Position numbers and translations under genes: made by a program. Positions 22,844 to 35,060 of a DNA stretch of 64,000 bases are shown here, piece after piece (the stretch's first letter is position 1; each line of letters opens with the position of its first letter). The DNA is from Rhinopomastus cyanomelas (taxonomy: Eukaryota > Chordata > Aves > Bucerotiformes > Rhinopomastidae), in the NCBI GenBank assembly GCA_013400115.1, contig VXBP01004446.1, forward strand, positions 558,001 through 622,000. Direction: 5' to 3'. The notes below the pieces were generated by a model. It was not told where the DNA came from and made no database searches. It saw nothing but the letters and a program-made list of their open reading frames with translations.

Positions 22844-23111
22844 AAGGATGAGGACTTACTGAAAAACAAAAGGGAGGCAGCAACGCGTCTTGCTGGCAGG
22901 CAGATAACTCCTAGGCCCTGACCCTGCGACTCCCCAGGAATTCAAACACAAAGCTCTTTTCATAGTGACCGTGCCGCACATTCTCGAGATAAGGAGCCAC
23001 GGAGAGGTGCTCCAGCTGCATAGAAACCGCGGTCCCTTCCTCACCCCGCTGCAGCTGCACACCGGGCGCCGGCTGCACAGCTGCTCACCTCCAAATCACA
23101 AGTCACGCAGC

Positions 23112-23302
23112 GTGGGACCTACCACCCCAGCACGCAAAAGAGAACACGAGAGGCGAGGAGAGGACCAGCCCTGCGCATTTCCGTGGGACCTGCCTAGCGG
23201 AGCAAGCGGCAAGGGAAGGACTATCCCTGTGGGACCTACCTACAGAAGCAAAGCAAAAGCAAACAGAGAGAGCGAGAGGCGAGGAGAGGACCAGCCCTAC
23301 AC
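23112..23302. repeat. Partial direct duplication, about 118 bp spacing
   Basis: GAGAGGCGAGGAGAGGACCA plus GCCCT occurs twice (about 23150 and 23276), each preceded by GTGGGACCTACC about 40 bp upstream. Confidence 0.8.
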
Positions 23303-23329
23303 CGGCCAGACCTGAGGGGCACATCCGGA

Positions 23330-24140
23330 CAAACAGTCCGCAAGACAATGAGCCCAGCGCGGGCATCGCCGCGGCAGCGCAGCGGCGTCTGCGGAGACAA
23401 CAACAACAGCGACATTTCCAAAGGACATTGCAAAGCCGGACTCACCATGGGAAAGCAACAGTTGGCCGGAGGGAGGGAGCTACTTCCTGCCCCTGCCTCC
23501 CCGCGCTGTCTGCCTCCCTCCCTGCGCACCGCGGGCAGCTCAGGGCTGCCACGCAGAGGCCCCGTCTGTGCGCGGGCTGGCCCGCCCGTCGGGCTGAGCC
23601 TCGGCTGCTGCTCGGCGCCGCCGGGCACTTCGCTGAAGGGCTGACAGCACTTCCATCCGCTCTCCTCTCCCTGCTCAGCGAGACACTCGGATCCCGTGGC
23701 TGGCACTCGCGGGGGCAAGGCTCCAGGTGGCTCGGGAGCTCCTACCGAGCGGTGGGTGGAGAGCAGGAGCGCGGTGCGAGGGAACTCTGCGCATAACCAG
23801 AAACGGAGAAACTTCCTCCCTCTCCCCCCGCAACCCCCCCGCTCCGCCAGGCGAAGCTGCCAGCGCCTCCTTCGCAGAAATTTAGGAATGCGCAGGGAGG
23901 ACTCCGAGGGGCCCCGTCAGACGAGCCTTTCTCAATCAATTAGCTTGCAGCCATTACTTGTGACCCTGGGTCACACAGCACAAGTGCGTGGGGTGCGCCT
24001 GCGGGGGTCCGCTCGCTCCCACCTACACGACCCAGAGCCGCCAGGAATCGCAGGCACTCGGAGAGCTGCGAAACGCTCGACGTGCGCCGAGGGCCGGAGC
24101 TTCGAGCGGAGGAGCGCTGCCTCGCTTTCCCAGCAGCGAC
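23330..24140. promoter_or_regulatory. CpG-rich block, candidate CpG island
   Basis: About 800 bp of CpG-dense unique DNA (GGGCATCGCCGCGGCAGCGC; CAGCGAGACACTCGGATCCC). The largest such block in the window. No encoded protein recognised. Confidence 0.45.
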
Positions 24141-24189
24141 TCTTCGCAGGGAACGAACTTCTTGGATGTGCCCAAAAAATCAGAGACTG

Positions 24190-24669
24190 AAATGGGCTGC
24201 TCAGGGGGGTTGTGCAGTCTCCTTCTCCGGAGACGTTTGAAACCCGCCTGGACGCGGTCCTGTGCCACTTGGTGATCCTGCTGTGTCGGGGGGACTGGGC
24301 TGGATGATCTAGGTCACTTCCAATCCCCAATGTTCTGTGATTGGGGTGGTATCTGGGTCTTTGCATCAGTTTCCTTCTCTGGAGATGTTTAAAACCCACC
24401 TGGATTTGTCATCTAATGATAGGACAAGGGGCAACGGGTCTGAGCTGGAACAGAGGTGGTTCCACATCAGTATGAGAAGGACCTTCGTACCAGTGAGGGT
24501 GGCAGAGCCCTGGAAGGGGCTGGCCTGGGGGGCTGCAGAGTCTCCTTCTCTGGAGATGTTTCAAACCCACCTGGACATGTTCCTGTGCGACTCGATCTAG
24601 GGGATCCTGTGGGGCAGGGGGATTGGACTGGGTGATCTTCCAACCCCTGATGCACCGTGGTTCTGTGAG
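24190..24669 (+). repeat. Two CR1 copies in tandem
   Basis: 24190-24340 is a 3' end (GGGGGGTTGTGCAGTCTCCT to CAATGTTCTGTGATT). 24366-24669 is a second copy starting with a tail-proximal piece joined to the body (CATCTAATGATAGGACAAGG), so internally rearranged. Confidence 0.93.
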
Positions 24670-25129
24670 TTACTACCAGTTGCAGCTCTCGCCTTAACCT
24701 ACAGTTTCCACAGCAAGATGCACCCGAAGCTCCGCGTTCGGATCCACGTCAGGGGTCCACACACCTTGCTTGTGGAAAGGTCGATATGGAACATTTATGG
24801 CACAAATAACTTTAAAGGATGTTTTTAACCGAAAACAATGCTTCCACGCTGGAAACAGCAAGAGAATAATGGCTCCTCCTGGCACTGCCGAGCCCGCTGG
24901 CTACGGGCTCTTCCTTTTCCTGAGCACTGGCTGTAAAACTACCCCTCCGCTGGCTCCGCTCCATCGCTGCCGCATTTGAGCCGAGCACAGGCAACGTGAG
25001 CGTTCCAGAACAACCTCTAACAGAGAAAGATGCAAAAGCAGGGGAGAGACGTGGTCCTGCGACCAAACACATCAGCCAGGAACACACCGAACTCCTCTGA
25101 TGCTCTCACCTGTGAGCAGCGCTCCAAGT
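24670..25129. other. Unassigned sequence
   Basis: No gene or repeat recognised. Confidence 0.35.
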
Positions 25130-25279
25130 AATCACACAACAGTAGGGATTGGAAGGGACCTCGACAGATCATCCAGTCCTATCCCCCCTCCACAGCAGGA
25201 TCCCCTAGATCCAGTCGCACGGGAACACGTCCAGGAGGGTTTTAAATGTCTCCAGAGAAGGAGACTCTACAAGCCCCCC
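25130..25279 (-). repeat. CR1 3' fragment
   Basis: AACAGTAGGGATTGGAAGGG to AGAAGGAGACTCTACAAGCC. Confidence 0.92.
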
Positions 25280-25344
25280 TCCCAGGGAAATAAATGGCAC
25301 CTTACTGCTCCCATTTCAACATCTAATGAGGGGCAGCCCAGAAC

Positions 25345-25783
25345 TGACTGCTCGGGCAGGGGGACTGGGCTAGATGATCTCCCTTATGAGCAAAGGCTGA
25401 GGGAGCTGGGTCTCTTGAGCTTGGAGAAGAGGAGCCTGAGGGGTGACCCCATGAATGTCGATAACTATGTGAAGGGTGGGTGTCAGCAGGATGGAGCCAG
25501 GCTCTGCTCAGGGGCACCCAGTGACAGGACAAGGGGCAGTGGGTGTGAGCTGGAATGCAGGAGGTTCCACATCACTATGAGAAGGACCTTCTTCACACTG
25601 AGGGTCTTACAGAGCCCTGGAAGGGGCTGCCCGGGGGGTTGTGGAGTCTCCTTCTCTGGAGACATCTAAAACTTGCCTGAACGTGTTACTGTGCCACCTG
25701 ATTTAGGTGATCCTGCTGGGGCAGGGGGATTGGAGTGGATCATCTCTCGAGGTCCCTTCCCATCCCTAATGTCCTGTGATTCC
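25345..25783 (+). repeat. CR1 3' end, one of the longer young copies
   Basis: Reads from ORF2-end sequence (CTTGGAGAAGAGGAGCCTGA, GGGTGACCCCATGAATGTCG) through the body to TAATGTCCTGTGATTC. Confidence 0.95.
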
Positions 25784-26189
25784 TGCTACCCAGGGGACAG
25801 TTTTCCTCCTGACAGCAGTCAGTACAAGCAGCAGTGCTTGTAACACGACTTCACAGAACCAGCTCTCGTCCTCTCTGCTAAATGCAAACACATTAGTGAC
25901 AAAGACTACCCAAAGCCCTGTGCCAAGCACTCACAGTGGAACACGCGGGGTTTTCAGCGTCACTAGGGCTGCTCATCAGGACACCCACATTAAATTACGC
26001 TCTGAACACTCCCCATCAAAAGCAACCACTTGCTTGAGAAATCCAGACAGAATTAATTCCAGAAGTAAGAAAGGACAAGCTTGCAAAGCTCTGCAGCACT
26101 TGGAAACAGACCTTCCACTCCTTCAGCCCTCTTCCCCTGCGCTCCCCCCGCCGCCTTTTCCTTTCAGGAAACAAAACTCACCCAGAGAT
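25784..26189. other. Unassigned sequence
   Basis: No gene recognised; a 231-codon open frame (25776-26471) has no family resemblance. Confidence 0.3.
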
Positions 26190-26410
26190 GGAGAGGGGGA
26201 GTCAAAAGGTTGCGGGCGGCTCGTAAGCCCAAGGAGCGCGAGGGGCCCGCTCCCCCCACACCTGGCATCCCGGGGTGCGTTGGCCTCCGCACGGAGGCTG
26301 CTGGGCCAGCCAGGCAGCTCCTACGGGCCACGGAAGCCCTGCACCTCGTTCGCCACGCACCGCTACGCCAGCTCCACCCCCCCAGCCTCGGCGGCTCGTT
26401 CTCCGCGCTG
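26190..26410. promoter_or_regulatory. CpG-rich block
   Basis: About 220 bp of CpG-dense unique sequence next to AT-rich DNA (ACCCAATTAATTAATGGCAA at 26420). Confidence 0.35.
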
Positions 26411-26785
26411 CTCCACAATTACCCAATTAATTAATGGCAATTTGCGTCCCCTCACCATCACACCCAGTTAAACCTGAGCCCCGGATAACACAGAGGAGTT
26501 AACTCCTGAAACTCCAGCCTCTGGAGAAAGTTGTGCTAGACCAACTGAAAGGATGCCCTTCGTTACCAAGAAACCCCAAGAGAGAGCAAGGAAACAATTA
26601 GCCCCAATTAAGTTCATAACTGTAGGCAAAGTGAAAAGGACTGAGAACAGAGTTAATTCGAGCCACCAGAACTCTTCAGGCAAAAGGACAAACCAGAAAC
26701 AAACTCAATTAGAGCAGAAGAGGCACCACACACACCCATCTCAACACCCCACGGTGTCAGCTGCCACCAGGAGGAGAAGGAAGCC
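26411..26785. other. Unassigned sequence
   Basis: A-rich unique sequence; nothing recognised. Confidence 0.3.
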
Positions 26786-26863
26786 TGGGTGGTCCTGCTG
26801 CGGCAGGGGGACAGGACTGGATGATCTTCCCAGGTCCCTTCCGATCCCTAACGTTCTGTGATT
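26786..26863 (+). repeat. CR1 tail
   Basis: TGGGTGGTCCTGCTGCGGCA to TAACGTTCTGTGATT. Confidence 0.92.
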
Positions 26864-27221
26864 AGTTGGACTTTGATGCTGCTCATGAATATGAATAACT
26901 CCCTACAAGAAAAGTTCCAAGCTCCAAGGGGAAGCTGAGCAATAGCTTTAAAGATTAATCAACAGACCTGTGGAACTGGGAGAACAGGAGTCAGCGTGAG
27001 CTCTTGGGTCTTCCCAGGTCTCAGAGTCGGTAGCTTTGAGTGTTGCTCACCAGCTGCAACCAAGCAACATCAGCTCTGGCTTCCTCTCGTCCCTCAGCCC
27101 ATCCCAAGCACCAGCCTAATTTTCCTTTGCACAGACAAGACTCTCAAACAAGTCTAAGGGTGTTTTCTTTTCAGAAACACGCAAACAAGTCAAAAGGGAT
27201 CTTTTTCTTTTACACAGACAG

Positions 27222-27696
27222 GATCATAGAATCACTACGGAGTGGAAGGGACCTCGAAAGATCATCCAGTCCAATCCCCCTGACACAGCAGGATCACCTA
27301 GACCAATTCACACAGGAACACGTCCAGGTGGGTTTGAAACATCTCCAGAGATGGAGACTACACAACCCCCCTGGGCAGCCCCTTCCAGGGCTCTGTCACC
27401 CTCACCATGGAGAAGTTCCTTCTCAGATTGATGTGGAACCTCCTCTGTTCCAGCTCACACCGACTGCCCACCGGGTGCCCCCAAGCAGAGCCCAGCCCCA
27501 TCCTTATTAATCAACACTCATGGGGTCATCCCTCAGCCTCCTTCTTTCCCAGCCCAAGAGCCCCAGCTCCCTCAGCCTTTCCTCAGCAGGGAGATGCTCC
27601 CCTCCCTCCATCATCCCTGTGGCTCTGCGCTGGGCTCTCCCCAGCAGCTTTGTGTCCCTCTAGAACTGAGGGGCCCACAACTGGACACAGGACTCC
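27222..27696 (-). repeat. CR1 3' end, long copy
   Basis: Tail at 27222, body through GTGGAACCTCCTCTGTTCCA, and upstream ORF2-end sequence CAGGGAGATGCTCCCCTCCC to ACAACTGGACACAGGACTCC. Confidence 0.95.
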
Positions 27697-28966
27697 AGTC
27701 TTTCTTGACAGAACCTCAATGTCCTACAAACTGTTACAGGAGTTTAACAGTTTACACTCATAGCACAAATTAAAACTTTCTAAAACACATGAAAACTTCT
27801 AATTTTTAAAAATGAAGCCCAGTTTCTGTGGCTGCAGACACCAGCTGCTGCTTCCAGAAGAGACGTCTGGCTACCTGCTGCCCAGCCCACACATGGGCAA
27901 CCAGTAGAACCACAGAGGGGAAAGCCCTTGGTGTGACCTGCTCCTGTTTGCCTCCTCCAAAGTCAGTGCCACTGCTTTGCCTCCAACTTCCCCTTCCTTC
28001 GAGTGCCTCGAAAAACACGACCTTGCCGAAGCCCCCCAGTTAAAATGAATTCTCAGTAGAAAAACATCCCTGAAGTAGATTGTCCCTCTTCCCAGCAAAT
28101 GCTCCAGCAGTCAACCTCAATTTGCTTTAAAGACAAAAAGGCTCCTCTCCAGGGACAAAAATCAATCCCCCAGCTGTCAGCAGCCAGGTCCCAAGTTTAG
28201 AAATGTGCTTCCCTCAGCACGAGCCGACACCGTGAGCTGCGGGCCCTGCGTCAGAAGCGGCTCTTCCATTAAACGAAACCACGAGCCAAACAAAAACGGG
28301 GGACAAAGGCACGAGAGGCAGAAGGGTTCTGCCCACCTGGCACCTACCGAGCGCACGGCAAACACCAGGGACCTGCTCTCTTCCAACAGACCACAGGAGG
28401 CTTCATTTATTTTAGTTTCTAGTAACTTCTTTAAGTGAAGTCCAGGCAGAAGCCTACCTTCTCCACACGGCAGCAGCCCAGCTCTCCAGCTGCTCGCGTT
28501 TGTCGTCTCCTGAGCCACTGGCAAAGGAAGCAGGTCCCCAGCTCAGAGTCTTCGTTGTTCCCTGCAACAAGTGATCCAAGCCCCTGCTGGCTGCAGACCT
28601 GCAGCAAGTGAGCCCTCTTTTCCTCCTCCCCACACGGCCCCGGGCAAGGCCAGAAAGCACAGCTGGAAGCACTTGCCTCCTCTCCTTTGGCACCTTGTGG
28701 TACCCATGGAAACTCCTATCACCCTTCTGCCTGCCCAAGGCATCACTGGCTCCACCTGGCAGCGGTTGACCTGCTGGAAATTGTTTCCACACGCACTGCA
28801 GTGCAAGGACGGGTCCAGGGTCTGGCTGGGTGGTGTGTGGGCAGGCAAACCCACCTCCCCGTCCGACTGTCTGTCTGCAGGCACCTCTCCACCTCCAGAG
28901 AAAGGGATGGGACTGCTGGGTGGGTTTAGTTCAGGCCTGCGTGACATTCCCAGGTAACACAGACAG
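27697..28966. other. Unassigned sequence
   Basis: About 1.2 kb of unique DNA. Open frames on both strands (for example 28571-28957) have no recognisable product. Confidence 0.35.
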
Positions 28967-29097
28967 GTCTCTGGAGACGTTTCAAACCCACCTGGCCGTG
29001 TTCCTAGAGGACCTAGAGGATCCTGCTGTGGCTGGGGGATCGGGCTGGATGAGCTCTCGAGGTCCCTTCCAATCCCTAATGTTCTGTGATGCTATGA
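28967..29097 (+). repeat. CR1 3' fragment
   Basis: CTCTGGAGACGTTTCAAACC to TTCTGTGATGCTATGA. Confidence 0.93.
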
Positions 29098-29489
29098 ACT
29101 GCAGAACCACTTCTGATCAGTCGCGGTGCAGGATCTCGGTCAGCACAGAGGAGCCGGGGAACACACACGTGTGATATGAACAGTTCACTCCCTTTGCCAA
29201 GTGTCGGTGGCAGAGGCAAAGGGACTGAAGTCCTACTTTCCAGAGCCTTATCCAGCCTCTCAGCTGTTCGGTTCCTCTCCCATGGTTTGGGTTTATCTAG
29301 TAAACACCATCCAGCTGCAAGAAAGGAGCAGACTCTTCCACTGCACAAACCCGTGCTTCTCTGGGCAGGTCTGAGTGGTCGGGGTAAGGCAGAACTGGCA
29401 CAGGAGGTGAGCACGCAGGGACTGACAAAGAGGCAGCAGGTGCTTCCACGGCTGAAGGGCAGCGCAGAGCCACAACGATGACGAAGGGA

Positions 29490-29539
29490 GTAGGCTAGAG
29501 GATCTTTCGAGGTCCCTTCCAATCTCTAACCTCCTGTGA
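29490..29539 (+). repeat. CR1 tail fragment
   Basis: TTTCGAGGTCCCTTCCAATC then TCTAACCTCCTGTGA. Confidence 0.88.
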
Positions 29540-29839
29540 AAACACCTCCCTGACGAGGGATGGGCGAAGCTGCTCTCCATCGCCGGGCCAGGAGCATCCT
29601 CTAGCGGCCAGCGCCTCGGGAAGTCCCGTGTCCTCCAGACACGAGAATCTTCTGGAAGACGGAGAGAAATCAGCAACTGAGGAAAACAGGCAGAGGCTAA
29701 GAGCATATTCTCGGGATGAAGGATGTTCTCCCCACTCTCATTTACGCCCTCACGTCAGACTAAAGAGGAGGCAGTTTTCTTCTGGGCCCTGAGCAGCGCA
29801 GAGAACCCTCTTCCCCCTGCTCTGCAGAACTCTCTTTTA

Positions 29840-29956
29840 TCACAGGACGTCCAGGATTGGAAGGGGCCTCGAGAGATCATCCAGTCCCATCCTCCTGCCA
29901 GAGCAGCATCACCCAGAGCAGTGGCACGGGAACGCCTCCAGGCTGGCTTTAAAAAC
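29840..29956 (-). repeat. CR1 3' fragment
   Basis: GTCCAGGATTGGAAGGGGCC to GAACGCCTCCAGGCTGGCTT. Confidence 0.9.
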
Positions 29957-29984
29957 AACGGAGTGCAAACGCCTGTGCCACGAG

Positions 29985-30310
29985 ACTCACCCAGCGGGAA
30001 GATCCCGCCGAGGCTTGTGCTCATCACGCGCTTCTCGATCCCAGCACCGCCCGTCCTGCTCCAGGGTGACCGAGCGGGGATCAGCGTGAGCGACGGCGCC
30101 CACGGCCCACGGCACAGCGAGCGAGGCGTGACGGGCCGCAGAGGTCTGTGCCTGCGGCGCACGGCCCCTTCCCGCAGCGGTGCCCCGCGTCGCCGGGAAG
30201 GTGCTGGGCAGAGCCCGGCGCGCGATTGTTCTCCCCGCTCTCCCCCGCTCGGCAGAGAACATCCCCGGAATAAGTAATGACTGTGGGAACCCTCCTTCGC
30301 GGCGGTTCTC
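29985..30310. promoter_or_regulatory. CpG-rich block, candidate CpG island
   Basis: CpG-dense (CGGGGATCAGCGTGAGCGAC, GCCCGGCGCGCGATTG). Unique; no known exon. Confidence 0.4.
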
Positions 30311-30819
30311 AAACGGCAGAGCTGGCAGAGGCTGCCCTCGGAAAGTCCACCAGCTGAATGGTGCCTCCGTGCCGGAGACAAAGGGGTTCCTCACGACGAG
30401 TGTTCGACTGCGAGGAGAGTGACCGGGAAGTGGGGCTGCGAAGGAAGAGAAGTCCTCACTGACCAGAAAACAGAGGATTAGGCTAATGCAGCCATGTGCC
30501 GGCGATTCAAACCGGAGCCTGGACCGAGCCTTTACAAAGGCCTTTTAAGGGGTGGCAAGCAGGTCCCCCGAGGACCTTTCTGCCTAGAACTCGTCAGGAG
30601 GAGCGCAGCCGGTGCTCAGCCTCAGCGCCGGCTCTCGCGAGGAGCACCCCACGCATTCAGCTGCTTAAAGTAACTGAAGCCCTGCCAATTCAATTACAAA
30701 CAAGCCTCCCACTGAGAGGAGGAGACAGTTCAAAACCTCACAGGTACTGGGAACGCTGGATCTGCTCGATGGTCTTGTTGCGTTATCTTCTGCCCACTGG
30801 CTGTACATGAGAAATCAAA
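30311..30819. other. Unassigned sequence
   Basis: No feature recognised. Confidence 0.3.
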
Positions 30820-30993
30820 GGTGGTCCTGCCCTGGCATGGGGTTGGACTGCATGACCTTGCAAGGTTCCTTCCAATCCCTGATGTTCTGTGGCTCTGTGA
30901 CATTGATCTAGGTGACCCTGCTCTGGCAGAGGGATTGGACTGGATGATCTTTCAGTGTCCTTCCAATCCCTGATGTTCTGTGATTCTGTGTGA
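30820..30993 (+). repeat. Two CR1 tails in tandem
   Basis: 30820-30900 and 30904-30993, both ending in TTCTGTG-type repeats and both lacking upstream body. Confidence 0.93.
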
Positions 30994-31137
30994 AAACCCT
31001 GGGAACCAAGAGTTGTGCCAAAGACTCTCAAAGAAACCACCCAGCGACCTCTGAGAGACCTGAAACCAAAGCCTTACGCACCCAGTGAGTCTGTCCGAAG
31101 AGTGGGGCCAATTTGCCTTCGATTTAGAGGGGAGAAT

Positions 31138-31223
31138 TCCTGGGTGTAGGTGATGCTGCTGTGGTGGGGGCACTACGTTGGGTGGTCTTTTGAGGTCACT
31201 TCCAATCCCCACTGGCCTGTGAC
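31138..31223 (+). repeat. CR1 tail, diverged
   Basis: GGTGATGCTGCTGTGGTGGG to CACTGGCCTGTGA. Confidence 0.85.
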
Positions 31224-31400
31224 TGCCTGTACAGCTCTCATTAGCAGTCCCTCTAATTAGCCACCATTAGCAGTGAAAGTTTCCAGGGAGATAGTCCAGC
31301 TTGGATGGGTAAAGGTCCAGAATGCCTACAGAGGTTTTACCAGCAGGCGCAATAAACTCATCTCTTCAAAGTCTTGTCAGATTCTGCTTTTCTGAGAATT

Positions 31401-31700
31401 ATCACAGAACATCAGGGATTGGAAGGGATCTCAGAAGATCATCCAGTCCAATCCCCTCATCACAACAGGATCCCCTAGATCCATTCACACAGGAACATGG
31501 CCAGATGGGTTTGAAATGTCTCCAGAGAAGGAGACTCCACAACCCCCCTGGGCAGCCCCTGCCAGGGCTCTGTCACCCTCACCAGGAAGAATTCCTTTTC
31601 ACACTGATGTGGAACCTCCTCTGTTCCAGCTCACACCCACTGCCCCTTGTCCTGTCATTTGATGCCCCTGAGCAGAGCCTGGCTCCATCCTCCTGGCAGT
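31401..31700 (-). repeat. CR1 3' end
   Basis: ATCACAGAACATCAGGGATT through CACACTGATGTGGAACCTCC to GCAGAGCCTGGCTCCATCCT. Confidence 0.95.
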
Positions 31701-32462
31701 TCCCATGTTTTCTATGACCTGAGCCCCTTTTTGGGGTCTGTTTTTCATTCCCTGCCAGCTGACAGTGCGTCCTGCTAAGTGCATCAAATACTGTGACATT
31801 CTCAGCCTGGGAAATGCAGCTCCAGTCCCACCAGACAACCTGCCACCAGCGAAGGGAACCCCAGCCCCAAGTTAGTAACGTGGGCTGGACGAAGTTTATG
31901 AAGGACCACAAGACAGCCACCAGCCCCTGTTTTCTTCTCCCTCTGCCCCCTACCAGCAGCTCCAGTCGTTCCTCACAACCTGGACACCAGCACGTGGCAC
32001 CCTCCGTGCGCCGCAGACGCCCCGCTTCTGGGCTCCGGCACGTTCACGTCCCTGCCTCCGAGGACGCCCGGCTGGCGGCGCGAGCAGGGGCTGCACGTCC
32101 CCAGCACTCGCAGCCGGGCAGACGTTGCTCCTTACGGAAGGCTCTCTCGACTCGCCGCCGTGAGTAATGGCTGCGAGGTGGCGAGGGGCCAACAGTCCTC
32201 TCAGAGCAGGAGGCACCAAACCACTCTCCTCCCGCAGGAAGGCCCCCGCCAGGATAACACACTATTAGGCATGATTCAGATTACAGGAGCGGGGCAGGGG
32301 AGCCAGCGGCTGCTCCAGGACAGCCGCACGCGGAATACTGACGATGGGAGGATGGAAGGACGACGGAGCGCGTCGTGCCTTGGAAGAGCGGCGGGTGCAG
32401 CGTTCAAATCCACTGCGCTTTCTGAGCGACTGCCAGGATCAACGTGCAACCAAACCAGAGAG
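31701..32462. other. Unassigned sequence, CpG-rich at 31985-32170
   Basis: A short CpG cluster (CTCCGAGGACGCCCGGCTGG) in otherwise ordinary unique DNA. Confidence 0.35.
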
Positions 32463-32925
32463 TCACAGAATCACTAGGGATTGGAAGGGATGCTCCACCA
32501 GCAAACACAGGGCGGAGGAGGTACCACTCCACAGCAGAAGTCCTACTGAAGAACCCTCCTTTCACTGCAACTGCCTTCCCGAAGCCTGCCGAGCTCCTGG
32601 AGCGATAGCTGCGGCTCTAATTCAATCACACGAGGCTGAGCTTGCCTCGTATCCGATTCCGTCGGGGCCATTAGAACCCTGGCAAGCAGAAGCCTCCCCC
32701 ATTAGATGATGCGGTCTGAAATCTCCGCGTCCCACATTATCCCGGGCTGCCTCTAAGCCTTCACGCAGCAAATCACTCTGCCCACAAAGAGCTCAACCCC
32801 AACGTTCCCGGCAGCGCCGGCTCGCCCGAGTGTTTTCCGTTTGCAATCAAGAACATCAAGGAAATCGTGGAGTCACCAGGGACTGGAAGGGACCTCGAAA
32901 GACCATCTTGCCCAGTCCCCCTGAA
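32463..32925 (-). repeat. Two small CR1 fragments with unique DNA between
   Basis: 32463-32496 (TCACTAGGGATTGGAAGGGA) and 32868-32925 (CACCAGGGACTGGAAGGGAC). The 370 bp between are unique. Confidence 0.85.
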
Positions 32926-33743
32926 ATCTGCCTGCTTACTGTGTTCTGAGAAAACAAACCTCCTCCCCACCCCGAGAAGCCGGCTGGAGAATCGCTGACG
33001 TTTTCTGTTGAGACGAAGGGAAGTACCTGACCAAAAGTGCCACCTCTCGCTCTGCCGCGACACCCCTGCAGCACTGGGCCAGCTCTCCCTGGACTTCCTT
33101 TCACTGCTCTCACACCCAGTGATTCCAGTAAACGGATGCAAATCAGTGCTGGGGTGGAAGGAAGGGGGGAAATTTGTTCTGAAATGGTCTTGGTCCCGTT
33201 CATTAATGAAACGACATCTAGGCTAGAGGTGGTGAAGGATGAAAGTACAGCAGCACTGGACCTCCCTCGGCTGCGACAGCCGCGCGCGAGAACCCCTAGA
33301 GAAGAGCCCACTGCGTGCAAAGCGACCGCAGCGAGGTGGCTCCTGAAGCATCGGAGCAAGGGCTCGGGCTGCGATGGCAGCCAGGGATGCTGCAGCAGCA
33401 CCCTTCCCACTGCGCAGGATGCGCCTTGAGGAAGCACGACAAGGGGGCAAGCAGGCGCGAAAGGAAGGGACAGGCGCAGCATTAAAAAGAAACGGCTCTT
33501 CTAAAGGCTTTAGGGGGCCAACAGGGCGCGAAGGAAGGAGGACACGATCCTCCTGGCCACCTGCAGAGACAGCACACAGTTACAGAAACTCAGAGGAGGG
33601 GAAAGGCAGCTCCCGCTCTGCGCAGCCATGCAGATTGCGCCGGCACAATAATTAATGGAGGCACCTAATCTCCGTGAGGAAAGGGAAGGGGGAAAAAACA
33701 GGCACGGGAAAAGGCTACGTTAAACAAAGTTCATTACTGCAGG

Positions 33744-33827
33744 ATGCAAATGAGTTTCTCACCAGTGATGTCACTGATTGGCTGGGGTGCAGAGCTGGTT
33801 CCGCACAGTGCAGCATGGCCGGATTGG
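33744..33827. promoter_or_regulatory. Promoter-like motif cluster
   Basis: Within 84 bases: octamer ATGCAAAT (33744-33751), CRE-like TGATGTCA (33766-33773), and inverted CCAAT boxes ATTGG at 33777-33781 and 33823-33827. No TATA box; CpG-containing sequence follows. Motif presence is seen; function is inferred. Confidence 0.35.
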
Positions 33828-34629
33828 CTGCCGGCTCCTCTGGTTACTGCCTGCTCGGGCAGCGGTCGGACCAGCCACTTGCTGTCTCCCTCCTGCTGTC
33901 GTTTGAAGCGAAATCCTGCTCAGCCCAGCTGTGTCTCCATAGTAGTGGCACCCTACGAGAGTCTCCCTCCTGCTTCCCACAGCTCATCCGCAAGGCGGTC
34001 GCTGCTGCTGCGAAATACCAGCCCTTGGCTCGGAGCCCAGACTGCGCTGCCAGATCCGTCTATAACACAGACAAGAATGTGGGGTGGTTGGGTTTTTTTT
34101 CCCCCAAAGCAGTTCTTTCGCCGAATTACATCCTAAGGAGGATTAATAAGCACTAAACGGCGACTGGTTTGCGGACGCTTGAATTATGTCGCCGGCACGC
34201 TCTCCGGAATCAAGCGGCGCACGACCTGCCGCAGCGCAGCCGCGTCGGCTCCAGAGAATAAAAGCAGGAAAAGAGGGGGGAAAAAGAGGTGACGGAGACG
34301 CGACACCTCTTCTGTGTTTACCTCGATTGCAATAAAAGGTGTCGTCTTTTTTTGGCCCCCCTAGAGCCGTCACAGAGGTCTAGAGAAGCCAGAGATTCTC
34401 GGCTGCGTGACAGTGTTTGAATCTGTCGCCAGCTTCTCTCTCGACACCCGAGCCCTCGTTTTCGGGTTCAGACAAGGGGGTCCTGATTAGTGCTCCCTTG
34501 AACTGTGCAAACTGAGGCAGGGCACGAGCCAGAAATGCTGGATGGAAAAGAGACAGAGAGGAGAAAACAGAGAGGGAGGGACAGCAAAGGAAAATGGGAG
34601 CCGCTTTTACAGTGCAGCTGCCTGCCCCC
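33828..34629. other. Unassigned sequence
   Basis: Unique, locally CpG-rich (34170-34260); includes AATAAAA near 34257 but no supported transcript end. Confidence 0.3.
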
Positions 34630-35060
34630 CTGCGAGAAAGAATGCAGCCACATCGGCTGTGCCAGACAATGGAGACCCACGGGCTCTCCCCCAGCCGGTG
34701 CCGTGTGCCGCGGACAGGGGCCAGTCGCCGAGCTGCCGTGCACGGCGCTGACACAACAGCTGCCCGGCCGCACTGTCCTCGTCGCTTCTGACAGCGGCTC
34801 GGGCTCGTTCGCCGCAGGCTGGGGCGGGCACCTCCGGAGCGTCCCCGCCGCACGCTGAGGAAGCACGGCCACCGGGCGCAGCTGGCTTTGGCCGGCCGTA
34901 AGGGCATCAGCCCGGGGGCCGCAGCCCAGCCGCAGTGCCACCGCTCGGCGCCCCTCCACACGCACAACTGCTCCGGCTGCCGGTGGCGCGGGGATGCTTG
35001 CGGCGTGTCCTTGCTTCCCATCCGCCAGCGCCCGCTCATCACCAGCCCGAGGAGCCACGG
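34630..35060. promoter_or_regulatory. CpG-rich block, candidate CpG island
   Basis: CpG-dense unique sequence (GCCGTGTGCCGCGGACAGGG; CGGTGGCGCGGGGATGCTTG). Several overlapping open frames of up to 249 codons result from the composition. Confidence 0.45.

Noticed and set aside
25100..25669. 189-codon frame and many similar frames elsewhere with RTRGSGCELEQRRFH-type peptides
   Set aside because: They are translations of the non-coding CR1 3' body, which recurs on both strands all over the window.
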